The position numbers and the translations under genes were made by a program. The notes below the pieces were generated by a model that searched no databases, had not been told where the DNA came from, and saw only the letters and a program-made list of their open reading frames with translations. A stretch of 34,342 bases of DNA from an uncultured Oscillospiraceae bacterium (lineage in GTDB: Bacteria > Bacillota > Clostridia > Oscillospirales > Oscillospiraceae): assembly GCA_934597125.1 (NCBI GenBank), contig CAKTQM010000017.1, positions 1 to 34,342 of the forward strand, read 5' to 3'. Positions 1-7,586 of this stretch are shown piece after piece (the first letter of the stretch is position 1; every line of letters starts with the position of its first letter).

Positions 1-74
1 GGGCGTAGCTCATCTGGTAGAGCGCGACCTTGCCAAGGTCGAGGTAGCGAGTTCGAGCCTCGTCGCCCGCTCCA
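1..74 (+). tRNA. tRNA-Gly (anticodon GCC), first bases missing
   Basis: The cloverleaf is visible: D-arm GCTC/GAGC, anticodon stem CGACC/GGTCG around loop TTGCCAA (anticodon GCC), T-arm with TTCGAGC loop, and 3' acceptor strand CGCCCGC followed by T and an encoded CCA. The 3' strand needs GCGGGCG at the 5' side, so the first two bases lie before the window. Confidence 0.95.
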
Positions 75-81
75 AGTGAAT

Positions 82-126
82 GAACTCCGTTTTTCGAACA
101 TTTTTGTCGAAAAGCGGAGTTCTTCT
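82..126 (+). terminator. Intrinsic terminator after tRNA-Gly
   Basis: Arms 82-97 and 107-122 pair over 16 positions with one G-U, around a 9-nt loop, followed by a short T-rich run (TTCTT). The position directly behind the tRNA fits termination of the tRNA transcript. Confidence 0.75.
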
Positions 127-172
127 TATCTGAAAAGCCTTGACTTATTGTGTGGTCGGGTCTGAGAACCCT

Positions 173-256
173 ATGGCAAAAGAATATGAAATCGTAAAAG
201 ACGAAGCTGGTTTTTTCGTGAGCCGGAAGCACAAGAAGGGGAGGCAGCAGAAATGA
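173..256 (+). CDS. Possible 27-codon peptide translationally coupled to the next gene
   Basis: An ATG at 173 opens a 27-residue charged frame beginning MAKEYEIVKDEAGFF and ending KKGRQQK. Its TGA overlaps the ATG of the next gene as ATGA, the usual layout for translational coupling. The ribosome site in front of it is weak (GAGAA only), whereas the downstream gene has its own purine-rich AGGGGAGG inside this frame. It could be a leader peptide, or the tail of a gene lost when this region formed. I do not recognise the sequence, and without homologues it should stay tentative. Confidence 0.3.
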   Translation: MAKEYEIVKDEAGFFVSRKHKKGRQQK

Positions 257-975
257 AGACGGCAGAAAATGAAAAGTTTATCCGATGGTGTATTCTTGGC
301 GCGATCGGAGGCATATTGATGGCTGCCGGTGATTGGCTGCTGGGGTGCATACCTCTTCAGGGTACAGACACCGGAATGTTCAACAGAGCCTATTATTTAT
401 CCGGCGCCTATGGATTGTGGAAACCCGTGCTGATTGTTGGGATGGGCGCGATCGGAGGTTTTCTTTATTACTTTATGGTAAAAGCACTGAATGCGGATAT
501 AGACACAAAGCACAAAAAAGCAAAGGCTGTCCATTATCTGTGCGGGATATTTACCATTTCGGTAGCTCTGGCGATCCATCTCTGGTCGACTACCTTGGCA
601 TGGTTTACCACATATCTGGGGCCGCATATCGGAGCAGAGGCCGCGGTCATAGCCGTTACTGCCTATCAGGATGATATGCTCATCGCAATTCTTCCGATGT
701 ATCTTCCGATGGTATTGGTTTTCGGGATCCATTTCGTCATGCTGCTTGCCGGCAAGACCCGTTATCCCCGGTGGATGCTTATTTTTCACCCGGTCACATG
801 GAATCTTCTGCTGGTAGTCATTCCGGATATTGCACAGGCTATGCAGGTACCCGCAGCCACATGGATGTCCGTCATGAGTCAGAGCAGCACGAATAGTTCC
901 ATCGTAATCTGGTGCATATCGGCTGCAATTTATGAAAACAAGCGCCTGTCAAAGAACCGGATACTTGCGGAATGA
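253..975 (+). CDS. Multi-pass membrane protein, DUF6796-like
   Basis: This 240-residue protein is dominated by about six hydrophobic segments (near residues 10-30, 58-76, 92-112, 130-165, 175-195 and 217-228) joined by short polar loops, so it is an integral membrane protein. The glycine-rich first helix followed by a GDWLLG motif resembles the uncharacterised DUF6796 family; this is from memory of the family and not certain. No catalytic motif is evident. AGGGGAGG sits about nine bases before the ATG. By eye the gene is less GC-rich than the genes to the right, and it stands just behind a tRNA, which fits acquired DNA. Function is unknown. Confidence 0.65.
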   Translation: MKTAENEKFIRWCILGAIGGILMAAGDWLLGCIPLQGTDTGMFNRAYYLSGAYGLWKPVLIVGMGAIGGFLYYFMVKALNADIDTKHKKAKAVHYLCGIFTISVALAIHLWSTTLAWFTTYLGPHIGAEAAVIAVTAYQDDMLIAILPMYLPMVLVFGIHFVMLLAGKTRYPRWMLIFHPVTWNLLLVVIPDIAQAMQVPAATWMSVMSQSSTNSSIVIWCISAAIYENKRLSKNRILAE

Positions 976-1086
976 CAATCCGGTATCCTGAGAAGGCTTG
1001 TAGCCGAGCTAAATACCCCGGCGAAGTATAGCGGCTCAAATGTAATGTTTCCATTCAGAGCTTATCATAATGACGCCGTTTTTCAT

Positions 1087-2505
1087 TTAGTCTTTCTCTC
1101 TCAAAGTGCTTGCACTGGTATCGGAAAGCTCCCGGCAGGTCTGTCGAATGAAGAAAATCGCGATGATGAACGTCAGCAGATCAGCTGCCGGGAACGACCA
1201 CAAAAGACCATCCAGCCCGAAGAAAATTGGCAGGATAACCGGCAGCGACACGCCGAAAATGATCTCGCGGGTCATGGAGACGGCAGTGGAGGCAAAGGCC
1301 TTGCCCAGCGCCTGCAAGTAGATAAAGGTGCCTTTGTTCAAAGTCGCCAACGGCATCAGGCACAGGTAGGTGCGGAAGCATTTCACGGTAAAATCCGCAT
1401 AGTAGGCGCTCTCGTTGGCTGCACCGAACAGCATGGCGATTTGCAGCGGGAATCCCTCTACGATCACCAGCGCGGCAGCGCCGACAATAAACTCCGCCAG
1501 CAGCAGGCGGAAAAACAGCGCCTTGGCACGCTCCTTTTTCTTTGCGCCGATGTTATATCCAGCGATCGGGATACACCCGGCCGCCATACCAATGGCGATA
1601 GATATGGCAATCTGGAAGAACTTCATAACAATTCCCAGCACGGCGAGAGGGATCTGTGCATATTCCGGCTGCCCGAAAACGGGGTCTCTCGCACCGTATT
1701 TCATGCACATATTCTGCACCGCCGCCATCGAGACGACCAAAGAAATCTGCGCGAGAAAGCTGGTAAGACCCAACACGAGGAACTTCGGGATCAGCTTCCC
1801 ATCCAGCCGGAAGCTGCCCTTTTCCAACTTAACCACCTTCATATGCCGCAGATACCAGATGGAGAGTACTGCTGTGAGGATCTGGCCGATGACCGTAGCC
1901 ACCGCCGCGCCCATCATGCCCCAGTGGAAGCCATAAATGAAAACGGGGTCGAGAATCACATTGGCGATGGCGCCGGAGACCGTGGCGATCATGGCAAATT
2001 TCGGGCTGCCGTCGCTGCGGATCACCGGGTTCATGGCCTGCCCGAACATATAGAACGGAATGCCCAGTGTGATATAGAAGAAGTATTCCTTTGCAAACAC
2101 ATGAGTCTCCTCGTTGACCGTGCCGCCGAACAGGGTAAGAATCGGTTCGCTGAAGATCAGATAGACCGCTGTCAGCACGAGGCTGCTGATGACGCAGAGG
2201 ACAACGGCGTTGCCGACGGACTTGTGAGCATCCTCGCGGGCGTTGCGTCCCAGCGCGATACTCACAAACGCGCAGCAACCGTCGCCGATAAACACGGCAA
2301 TACCCAGTGCCACCACCGTCAGCGGAAATACAACAGTATTGGCCGCGTTGCCGTAAGAACCGAGGTAGCTGGCGTTGGCAATAAAAATCTGATCCACGAT
2401 GTTATAGAGCGCACCTACCAATAGCGAGATAATACAGGGGACAGCGTACCGCCCCATGAGCCTGCCGATACGCTCCGTCCCCAAAAACTGATTTCCGGTA
2501 TCCAT
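1087..2505 (-). CDS. MATE family multidrug efflux transporter (MepA-like)
   Basis: This 472-residue protein has twelve hydrophobic segments and the N-terminal pattern of MATE antiporters of the MepA/DinF kind (FLGTERIGRLMGRYAVPCII, then LYNIVDQIFIA). The family exports drugs or metabolites across the cytoplasmic membrane using a Na+ or H+ gradient. The start is the ATG at 2505, preceded by AAAGGAAAGGTG. The same frame stays open upstream to 2670, but that stretch is the stem-loop leader and holds no transporter sequence. A divergent promoter lies at 2673-2701. No terminator is obvious downstream. The substrate cannot be told from the sequence. Confidence 0.9.
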   Translation of the reverse strand: MDTGNQFLGTERIGRLMGRYAVPCIISLLVGALYNIVDQIFIANASYLGSYGNAANTVVFPLTVVALGIAVFIGDGCCAFVSIALGRNAREDAHKSVGNAVVLCVISSLVLTAVYLIFSEPILTLFGGTVNEETHVFAKEYFFYITLGIPFYMFGQAMNPVIRSDGSPKFAMIATVSGAIANVILDPVFIYGFHWGMMGAAVATVIGQILTAVLSIWYLRHMKVVKLEKGSFRLDGKLIPKFLVLGLTSFLAQISLVVSMAAVQNMCMKYGARDPVFGQPEYAQIPLAVLGIVMKFFQIAISIAIGMAAGCIPIAGYNIGAKKKERAKALFFRLLLAEFIVGAAALVIVEGFPLQIAMLFGAANESAYYADFTVKCFRTYLCLMPLATLNKGTFIYLQALGKAFASTAVSMTREIIFGVSLPVILPIFFGLDGLLWSFPAADLLTFIIAIFFIRQTCRELSDTSASTLREKD

Positions 2506-2531
2506 AAGAATCACCTTTCCTTTCAAAAATA

Positions 2532-2573
2532 AGAAATGCGCAAGTCCATCAAAATCTGGACTTACGCATTTCT
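2532..2573 (-). promoter_or_regulatory. Leader stem-loop B upstream of the MATE gene
   Basis: Arms 2532-2548 and 2557-2573 pair over 17 positions with one mismatch or wobble around an 8-nt loop. On the minus strand the stem is followed by TTATTTTTG and then the ribosome site, so it could act as an attenuator or mask initiation. Its 5' portion repeats a motif of stem-loop A. Confidence 0.6.
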
Positions 2574-2618
2574 GCCACACGATCTGTTTATGGAATTTTA
2601 CCCATTTCCGCAAAAAGA

Positions 2619-2662
2619 CGTGCGGCGTTTCTGCAACCGGATTTACGCAGAAACGCCACACG
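2619..2662 (-). promoter_or_regulatory. Leader stem-loop A upstream of the MATE gene
   Basis: Arms 2619-2634 and 2647-2662 pair over 16 positions with one mismatch around a 12-nt loop. On the minus strand the stem is followed by TCTTTTTG. It begins almost at the predicted transcription start and shares CGTGTGGC-N5-TGCGTAA with stem-loop B. Confidence 0.6.
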
Positions 2663-2672
2663 CTGTACATCT

Positions 2673-2701
2673 ATTATAACGAATTCAGCTGAAAATTTCA
2701 A
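2673..2701 (-). promoter_or_regulatory. Sigma-A type promoter of the MATE gene
   Basis: On the minus strand TTGAAA (2701-2696), a 17-bp spacer and a perfect TATAAT (2678-2673) point to a start near 2666. The resulting leader of about 160 nt contains both stem-loops. Confidence 0.65.
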
Positions 2702-2723
2702 ATGTTTTTTCTGTAAAAAACAC

Positions 2724-2753
2724 TTGAAATGGGGCGGATATTTCAGTTATAAT
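2724..2753 (+). promoter_or_regulatory. Sigma-A type promoter of the DUF2798 gene
   Basis: TTGAAA (2724-2729), an 18-bp spacer and TATAAT (2748-2753) read rightward, about 22 bp from the divergent MATE promoter. The predicted leader before the gene is about 170 nt. Confidence 0.6.
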
Positions 2754-2764
2754 ACGCATCGTGC

Positions 2765-2864
2765 GCAGCAGTCCTATGCCTGCTGCCATAAACAAGCCCC
2801 ATATCGTGTATGACAATAAATGTCACTCTGCCAATGTCGGACGGCGGAGGGGCATTTATTTTTT
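2765..2864 (+). promoter_or_regulatory. Structured leader of the DUF2798 gene
   Basis: Three small structures follow one another: GCAGCAG/CTGCTGC (2765-2771 with 2780-2786), TGACA/TGTCA (2811-2825), and a 6-bp stem AATGTC/GGCATT (2833-2838 with 2851-2856) followed by TATTTTTT. The last could be a weak terminator, which would make this an attenuated leader. No known riboswitch class was recognised. Confidence 0.3.
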
Positions 2865-2928
2865 GCGGTAAGGGTAGGAAAACACGGCATGATCCAGATA
2901 AGAATATCACAAACATGAGGGCTTCCCT

Positions 2929-3444
2929 ATGCCAAAGACAAAATTTGAATCTGTTATTTTCACCGCTATTACCGCATGGCTCATGGTGTATATCATGACG
3001 CTCTATAATACGGTACTGGTTTCCGGTACCTTTATGAACGCAACGTTTCTGACCGCGTTAAAGGAAATGTGGCTGGAATTTGTCATCATTTTTCTGTGCG
3101 CCTATTTCATCTCCAGCCACCTTGCCAAGCATTTCGCTTTCCGTGTAGTGAAGCCCGGCGACCGTCCCATTTTCATGATTCTGGCTATTCAAATCTTCAC
3201 AGTCATCTCTCAGGTGGCGCCGGCCAGTATTCTTGGCGTCTGGCACGGTTACGGCTTCACCAGCCAGTTTGTTCCCAACTACCTGTCCGTCTACTGCCGA
3301 AATTTCATCCTGGCATTGCCCGTGCAGCTGCTTCTGGTGGGGCCCATCGCCAGAGCGCTGTTTCGCCTGATGTTCCGCCGTGTCAACGGGACGGAGGAAA
3401 AGAAGATCGAAAGAGAACTGCGGAAAGAGGGCTTTGCGAAATAA
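2929..3444 (+). CDS. DUF2798 family membrane protein
   Basis: This 171-residue protein has four hydrophobic segments arranged as two similar two-helix halves (about residues 8-62 and 80-150), the pattern of proteins carrying two DUF2798 units; the charged tail (EEKKIERELRKEG) is cytoplasmic. The family has no established biochemical role. The ATG at 2929 has a modest GAGGG ribosome site. The gene stands alone, with its own promoter divergent from the MATE gene. A frame starting at 2810 in the leader has no support as a gene. Confidence 0.75.
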   Translation: MPKTKFESVIFTAITAWLMVYIMTLYNTVLVSGTFMNATFLTALKEMWLEFVIIFLCAYFISSHLAKHFAFRVVKPGDRPIFMILAIQIFTVISQVAPASILGVWHGYGFTSQFVPNYLSVYCRNFILALPVQLLLVGPIARALFRLMFRRVNGTEEKKIERELRKEGFAK

Positions 3445-3476
3445 GCGCCCGCCCATACCACGTCCGATCCAGTGTG

Positions 3477-3617
3477 TCATCCTGGAAACGCCGCGTCGCC
3501 GATTCTTTCCACCGAAGCCGGAATGACAATAGAAGCAAGCAAACTGCACCCGCTAAATGCGCTACGTCCGATTCCCTCTACCGAGTCCGGTATTATAACC
3601 GTGGCAAGCGAACGGCA
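3477..3617 (-). pseudogene. Remnant of a BspA-type leucine-rich-repeat (LRR_5) gene
   Basis: On the minus strand the frame reads two consecutive 23-residue units, each with the IPxSVxxIGxxAF consensus of LRR_5/BspA surface proteins (VIIPDSVEGIGRSAFSGC, then VIPASVERIGDAAFPG), ending at a stop at 3477. The 69-nt periodicity is visible in the DNA. No signal peptide, start or further repeat is attached, so this is a fragment of a large surface-protein gene. It lies just beyond the terminator of the pilus operon. Confidence 0.6.
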
Positions 3618-3634
3618 CTTCCAATCTGTACAGC

Positions 3635-3672
3635 AAACCCCATGCCGTCCCCTTTCGGGCGGCATGGGGTTT
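3635..3672 (-). terminator. Strong hairpin closing the pilus operon
   Basis: AAACCCCATGCC (3635-3646) pairs with GGCATGGGGTTT (3661-3672), and the inner bases extend the stem to about 16 bp. It begins within the stop codon of the last sortase gene. Only a short T run follows on either strand, so termination efficiency is uncertain. Confidence 0.6.
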
Positions 3673-4252
3673 ATCCCTGCCTGTTTTCTTCCGCCGCGCG
3701 GCACCGCACCGTCACGCGGTTCTGCCCGCCGTAGGTGCAGGTGAACAGCGTCAGCTCCCAGCCGCTGTCGGTCATCTCCGCCACGCTTTCCGGCGCCAGC
3801 GTCTCGATCCGCTCCACCGTGTAGCAGTGGAGCGCTCCCGCACCGTCGGTCAGATACACCGCGTCGCCCTGCCGCAGGCGGCTCAGGCCGCCGAAATGGG
3901 CGGCATAGTTGTGGGCGCCGATAACCAGCCCACCCTCCAGCGAACCGGCATAGCGGGCGGGAGCCGTCTTCAGCCCCTCCATATCCCGCTCCATCCGCAC
4001 CAGAAGCTCCACCCCGATGGCAGGCAGAGACAGAAAGCCGAGATACCGCTCGCCCTCCACCTGTATGCCGCCGTCGTCATCCGCTTCCTGACGGTCACTG
4101 ACGATGGTCTCCGCCATTCGGGTCAGCGTCCTCTGAGCCGCGGCTGCCGCGTTTTCCGCCTGTCTGCGGTTATGCAGTGCCAACAGCGCTGCGCTCAGGA
4201 TACACAGTACCCCCAGCGCCATGCAGACCCAGCCAAGTCTCCGCTTACGCAT
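3671..4252 (-). CDS. Sortase, second one of the pilus operon
   Basis: This 193-residue protein has an N-terminal membrane anchor (residues 8-27) and a sortase core. His114 in IGAHNYAAHF, Cys172 in LFTCTYGG and Arg179 in GQNRV match the catalytic triad; sortases are membrane transpeptidases that join LPXTG proteins to cell wall or pilins. It is shorter than the class C enzyme upstream, with no lid and no C-terminal membrane helix, so it is not a second polymerase of the usual type. A likely role is anchoring the finished fibre or attaching the small pilin (inference). The ATG is 8 nt inside the preceding gene, with GGAGGAAAG before it, so translation is coupled. Confidence 0.85.
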   Translation of the reverse strand: MRKRRLGWVCMALGVLCILSAALLALHNRRQAENAAAAAQRTLTRMAETIVSDRQEADDDGGIQVEGERYLGFLSLPAIGVELLVRMERDMEGLKTAPARYAGSLEGGLVIGAHNYAAHFGGLSRLRQGDAVYLTDGAGALHCYTVERIETLAPESVAEMTDSGWELTLFTCTYGGQNRVTVRCRAAEENRQG

Positions 4253-5000
4253 GCGCTTTCCTCCGTGTCAGCCGCGTTCCCAGCGCCAGCAGCCCCATAC
4301 CCGTGACCGTCAGCACCGGCACAGGCCAGCGCAGCTGCCCCGTCTGGGGCAGGCGATTCTCCGGCGTCTCCGGCCGCTCCGGCTGTGGCATGTCAGGCGT
4401 CGGCCTGTCCGGTACGGAGGGCTTTTGCGCGCCGTCAAAGGCCACCTTGGGCTGCGCCACGGCGGCGCTGTTCCACGCCTCATCCTCCAGCGCAGGCACC
4501 GCCGCCAGAAAGGCGGTAAAGGTATACCTCCCCGCCGCCGTCTGCAGCGGGGAAAGCTCCACCAGATACAGCCCCGCCTCCAGAGACGAAAATGCCGCCG
4601 TGCCGCGGCTGTCGGTAACCTGCTCCGCCCGGGGAGGCAGCGAGTGCTGCTCTGCCCAGGCGCTCAGCTCCGTGGCCGCCGCCAGCCATTGTCCGCCGCT
4701 GTCCAGTCCTGTCAGCATCACGCCGCTGCCCATAAATTCCGCCGTCAGCGTATAGGCGGCGCGCTCGTCCACCGCGGCCACGCGGAAGATCCGCGCTGCC
4801 GCGCCGGACAGCGCCCTGTCCTCATACCGGCACTCCAGCCGCAGCGAACACACCGCCGCCGGATCCAGCAGCGGCGTGCCCCACGCCGTGCGCACCAGCG
4901 CCGCCGTCAGCAGCATCGCCAACACCAGCGTCAGTACGCTATTTCGTTGGAAAACTCCGTGTCTCATTCCAATATGCCTTCCGTACAAAAGCCGCGTCAT
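4245..5000 (-). CDS. LPXTG-anchored small pilin subunit
   Basis: This 251-residue surface protein has an N-terminal export segment (about residues 20-40), one beta-rich domain, a proline-rich stalk (194-213), LPQTG at 217-221, a hydrophobic helix and a basic tail (RLTRRKAHA). Just before the stalk, W176 is followed by VAQPK with Lys185, resembling the WxxxVxVYPK pilin motif whose lysine receives the sortase bond. That fits a basal or ancillary subunit, like SpaB or FctB. The start at 5000 gives an ATGA overlap with the sortase C gene; the frame continues upstream only within that gene. Which position it takes in the fibre is inference. Confidence 0.75.
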   Translation of the reverse strand: MTRLLYGRHIGMRHGVFQRNSVLTLVLAMLLTAALVRTAWGTPLLDPAAVCSLRLECRYEDRALSGAAARIFRVAAVDERAAYTLTAEFMGSGVMLTGLDSGGQWLAAATELSAWAEQHSLPPRAEQVTDSRGTAAFSSLEAGLYLVELSPLQTAAGRYTFTAFLAAVPALEDEAWNSAAVAQPKVAFDGAQKPSVPDRPTPDMPQPERPETPENRLPQTGQLRWPVPVLTVTGMGLLALGTRLTRRKAHA

Positions 5001-5833
5001 TCCCTGTCCTTCCGTTTCCGCGCCGCCGCGATGATGAGCACCGCCAGCATCGCGCCGCCTGCCGCCAGCGCAGCCTTGCCCCGCCAACCGAAGCTGTGGG
5101 CCATCTGCTGTACCGGCGTGATCACCGGCGTCTCCTCCGGCACATAGGGCACCCGATGCCCCCGCACCAGCAGCCGGTGGGTATTCACGCCGTAGGGCGT
5201 ACACGTCACCAGCGTTACATAGTCCGCTTCGTTCTCCGGCAGCAGATCCGCCACTTCCGTAGGCTCCACCACCGCAATGCGATCCACCTCATAGGCCAGC
5301 GTCTCATCCAGCACATGCAGGTAAAACCGGTCGCCGCCGACAAGCCGATCCAGATCGGTAAACAGCAGCGCCGTGGGCAGCCCCCGATGGCCGGAAAGCA
5401 CGCAGTGACTGCCCGCTCCTCCCACCGGCAGCGAGGTACCCGCCAGATGGCCGATGCCCCGCTGCAGGGCGTCCTCGCCGGTGCCGTGGTAAACGGGCAG
5501 GCGCACGCCGATCTTGGGAATCTCGATATACCCCATCACGCCGCTGCCGTCCGGATCCAGCAGCGACCAGTAGGGGTCGTCCTGCCCGATCCGGCCTTCA
5601 ATAAACGCATCGTGAAACGTGCTGTCCAGCCCCGCGTTATACTCCCGCGCCGCCTGCCACAGGGCGGAGTGATCCTCCTTCGTCAGCTGTGCCACCGTCT
5701 CCACGTAGGTGCCGATCATAGACTCCTGCCGCCGCTGGTTCCACAAATCGCTGAACGAGGGATACAGCAGCACGGCGAAGCCCACCAGAAACAGCAGCAC
5801 GGGTAAAACGACGCCTGTCAGTTTTTTCTTCAT
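4997..5833 (-). CDS. Class C (pilus-polymerising) sortase
   Basis: This 278-residue protein has membrane helices at both ends (about 7-24 and 254-271), typical of class C. His149 (LSGHRG), Cys211 (TLVTCTPYG) and Arg220 (NTHRLL) form the triad, and DPYW at 86-89 is the lid that occupies the active site in this class. It links pilin LPXTG threonines to lysines of the next pilin. I chose the ATG at 5833, after GGGAGGCGC, rather than the TTG at 5908, because the longer frame would translate a perfect hairpin and adds only low-complexity residues. It is flanked by the major pilin and a small pilin. Confidence 0.92.
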   Translation of the reverse strand: MKKKLTGVVLPVLLFLVGFAVLLYPSFSDLWNQRRQESMIGTYVETVAQLTKEDHSALWQAAREYNAGLDSTFHDAFIEGRIGQDDPYWSLLDPDGSGVMGYIEIPKIGVRLPVYHGTGEDALQRGIGHLAGTSLPVGGAGSHCVLSGHRGLPTALLFTDLDRLVGGDRFYLHVLDETLAYEVDRIAVVEPTEVADLLPENEADYVTLVTCTPYGVNTHRLLVRGHRVPYVPEETPVITPVQQMAHSFGWRGKAALAAGGAMLAVLIIAAARKRKDRE

Positions 5834-5861
5834 ACCGCGCCTCCCGCCGCCCTGCTTCCCT

Positions 5862-5891
5862 CCGGCGGGAGAGAAGCGTCTCTCCCGCCGG
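5862..5891 (-). promoter_or_regulatory. Perfect 13-bp hairpin between major pilin and sortase C
   Basis: CCGGCGGGAGAGA (5862-5874) pairs perfectly with 5879-5891 around a 4-nt loop. It lies 21 nt after the pilin stop and 29 nt before the sortase start. No T run follows, so it is not a standard terminator. A role in stabilising the pilin end of a processed mRNA, or lowering sortase output, is inferred. Confidence 0.65.
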
Positions 5892-5911
5892 TCATTGTCC
5901 TGTGTCAAGTT

Positions 5912-7558
5912 TTAGCGTTCCTTGTTCTTGCGCCGCAGCACCAGAAAGGCCGCCGCCACCATGATGGCGATACCCGCCACGGTAAACGCCACCGTACCCA
6001 CACCGCCAGTGCTGGGCAGCACAGGGGTGGTGCTGTTTTTCAGTTTCACATGATATTCGAAAGCGTTCGGTTCACCAACGCCTCGGGTCAGAATCAACCC
6101 TGCATCTGTCTCCTCATTCACGGCCTCAAAGGTGCTTTGACCGCCGCCCACCAGATTGCCGGTGTGCTTATCCTCATCGGACACTTCCGACACCAGCGTC
6201 AGCTTAAACATGCCGGCAGGGGAAAAATAGCCGGTAGGAACAGTGGACTCCTCAAGGTACCACTCTCCGATACCCAGGCCACGAATCACAAAGTCCGCGG
6301 GGATCTCATCAACCACACCCTCATCTCCGGCCCTTGCCACACAGTAGTCACCGCTCGTCTCCAAAGCGACAAACTGCAGCGGCTGCTGCTTTTTCTCATC
6401 TTTATAGACCTTAAACTTCGCGCCGGTCAAAGGTGTATTGATATCCCCCGCCTTTTTCTCTAATCTCAGCGCATAATTGTACACCGTCGTCGTCTGCGGA
6501 TCGGTAGTCTGTGTCAGTGCGCTGGTGGCATCTGCAAAGGTCAGTGTGGCGGTATTGACCGCCTTGTGGGCAGTAAGCGCTGCAGGCGTTACCTCCGCCT
6601 CATAATACAGCCACACCTGTTTGGCTGTCTCTATCGGCATCAGCGCAGTATAGTTCAGCACAAAGTGCAGCGTACCATCTTCATCCGTCCCGGTAGGTTC
6701 CGCCACAGCCTCCTCGATCAGCGCATTCTCATTAGGTTCGGCGCCAGTAATTTCCTGCTCATATACCTTGGCAGAACCGTCCACATAAGACAGGCCCTTC
6801 ATCTTGTCATTTACCGTCAGCTTTAACGCACTGACAGAAGTATACTTGGGCAGGTCAATGCGGACATAGTATTTGGCGATCTCGCCCACGCCCACATCAG
6901 CGGTTTCTCCCCACTGCTCATCTCTCACGCACCACACCCGCTTGATCATACTGGGGCCATCCACGCTTTTTGCGTTGACCGCAATCTTGTTGTCCTCCCG
7001 CACCTCCTGGCCGGCGCCGCCGCCGGCATACACGATCAGTTTGCCGGCATTCACACGTACAAACACCGTAATGGGCTGATAGATCTTGTTGTTGACCGTG
7101 GTGGTCGTCGGCACGATCAGATAGTAGCCAGGCTCCAGCTCCACATCCGCAGAAGTTCCGTCTACTGTGACTTTTTTGTACTCCTTGTCCGGCAGAGAAT
7201 ACCCGCTGTCTGCTGTATTGCACCGGCCGACAAAGTCCTCGATCAACTTGGTCACATTGGCAGATTGACCAGCAAAATAACTGCCGATATCGCCCTGATA
7301 GTCAGCGCCCGCCTTTTCTTTCAGGAACTTCTCAAAATTCTCCTCATATTCATAGTTCGTATACTTGTCAATGTACTTCACCAACTGATACACCACCGCC
7401 GTGTCGCCGTTGTTCACGTCGTTGATGGTGATGGTGGCCGTTTCCATGTCCTCCGTCGTCGGGGCAGCCGCTTCCGTCGCCCAGGCGCTTGCCCCCAGGG
7501 ACAATGTCAGCACCAAAGCCAGTGCCAGCGCTGTCAATCGCTTCGTCAATTGTCTCAT
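5912..7558 (-). CDS. Major pilin, LPXTG-anchored with Cna-B/SpaA-type domains
   Basis: This 548-residue protein starts with a signal peptide (residues 1-28, cut near SAWA-TE), ends with LPSTG at 514-518, a hydrophobic helix and a KNKER tail, and contains three beta-rich modules. The last (about 362-485) holds an E-box-like WYLEESTVPTGY at 433-444, the glutamate region that supports internal isopeptide bonds in Cna-B/SpaA folds. Its place just before the class C sortase makes it the likely shaft subunit. The usual YPK lysine motif at the end of domain 1 is not evident; that region reads GKLIVYAGGG, so Lys173, 191 or 197 may be used. The ATG at 7558 has AAAGGAGAAG before it. Confidence 0.85.
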   Translation of the reverse strand: MRQLTKRLTALALALVLTLSLGASAWATEAAAPTTEDMETATITINDVNNGDTAVVYQLVKYIDKYTNYEYEENFEKFLKEKAGADYQGDIGSYFAGQSANVTKLIEDFVGRCNTADSGYSLPDKEYKKVTVDGTSADVELEPGYYLIVPTTTTVNNKIYQPITVFVRVNAGKLIVYAGGGAGQEVREDNKIAVNAKSVDGPSMIKRVWCVRDEQWGETADVGVGEIAKYYVRIDLPKYTSVSALKLTVNDKMKGLSYVDGSAKVYEQEITGAEPNENALIEEAVAEPTGTDEDGTLHFVLNYTALMPIETAKQVWLYYEAEVTPAALTAHKAVNTATLTFADATSALTQTTDPQTTTVYNYALRLEKKAGDINTPLTGAKFKVYKDEKKQQPLQFVALETSGDYCVARAGDEGVVDEIPADFVIRGLGIGEWYLEESTVPTGYFSPAGMFKLTLVSEVSDEDKHTGNLVGGGQSTFEAVNEETDAGLILTRGVGEPNAFEYHVKLKNSTTPVLPSTGGVGTVAFTVAGIAIMVAAAFLVLRRKNKER

Positions 7559-7586
7559 ACGCTTCTCCTTTAATGAAAATATCTCT

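Noticed and set aside
2532..2662. Guanidine-II (mini-ykkC) riboswitch
   Set aside because: Two tandem hairpins before an exporter suggest it, but the loops lack the conserved ACGR motif and the stems are much longer.
2506..2670. N-terminal extension of the MATE protein to 2670
   Set aside because: The in-frame extension is encoded by the two stem-loops, has no transporter character, and its ATG lies at or before the predicted transcription start. The ATG at 2505 has a strong ribosome site.
3448..3460. Attachment-site copy of the tRNA-Gly 3' end
   Set aside because: Only about seven bases (CGCCCGC) match and no integrase is present, so it is not a credible att site.
5833..5908. TTG start for the class C sortase at 5908
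   Set aside because: It has no clear ribosome site and would translate through the perfect hairpin; the ATG at 5833 has GGGAGG and begins with a normal basic-hydrophobic anchor.
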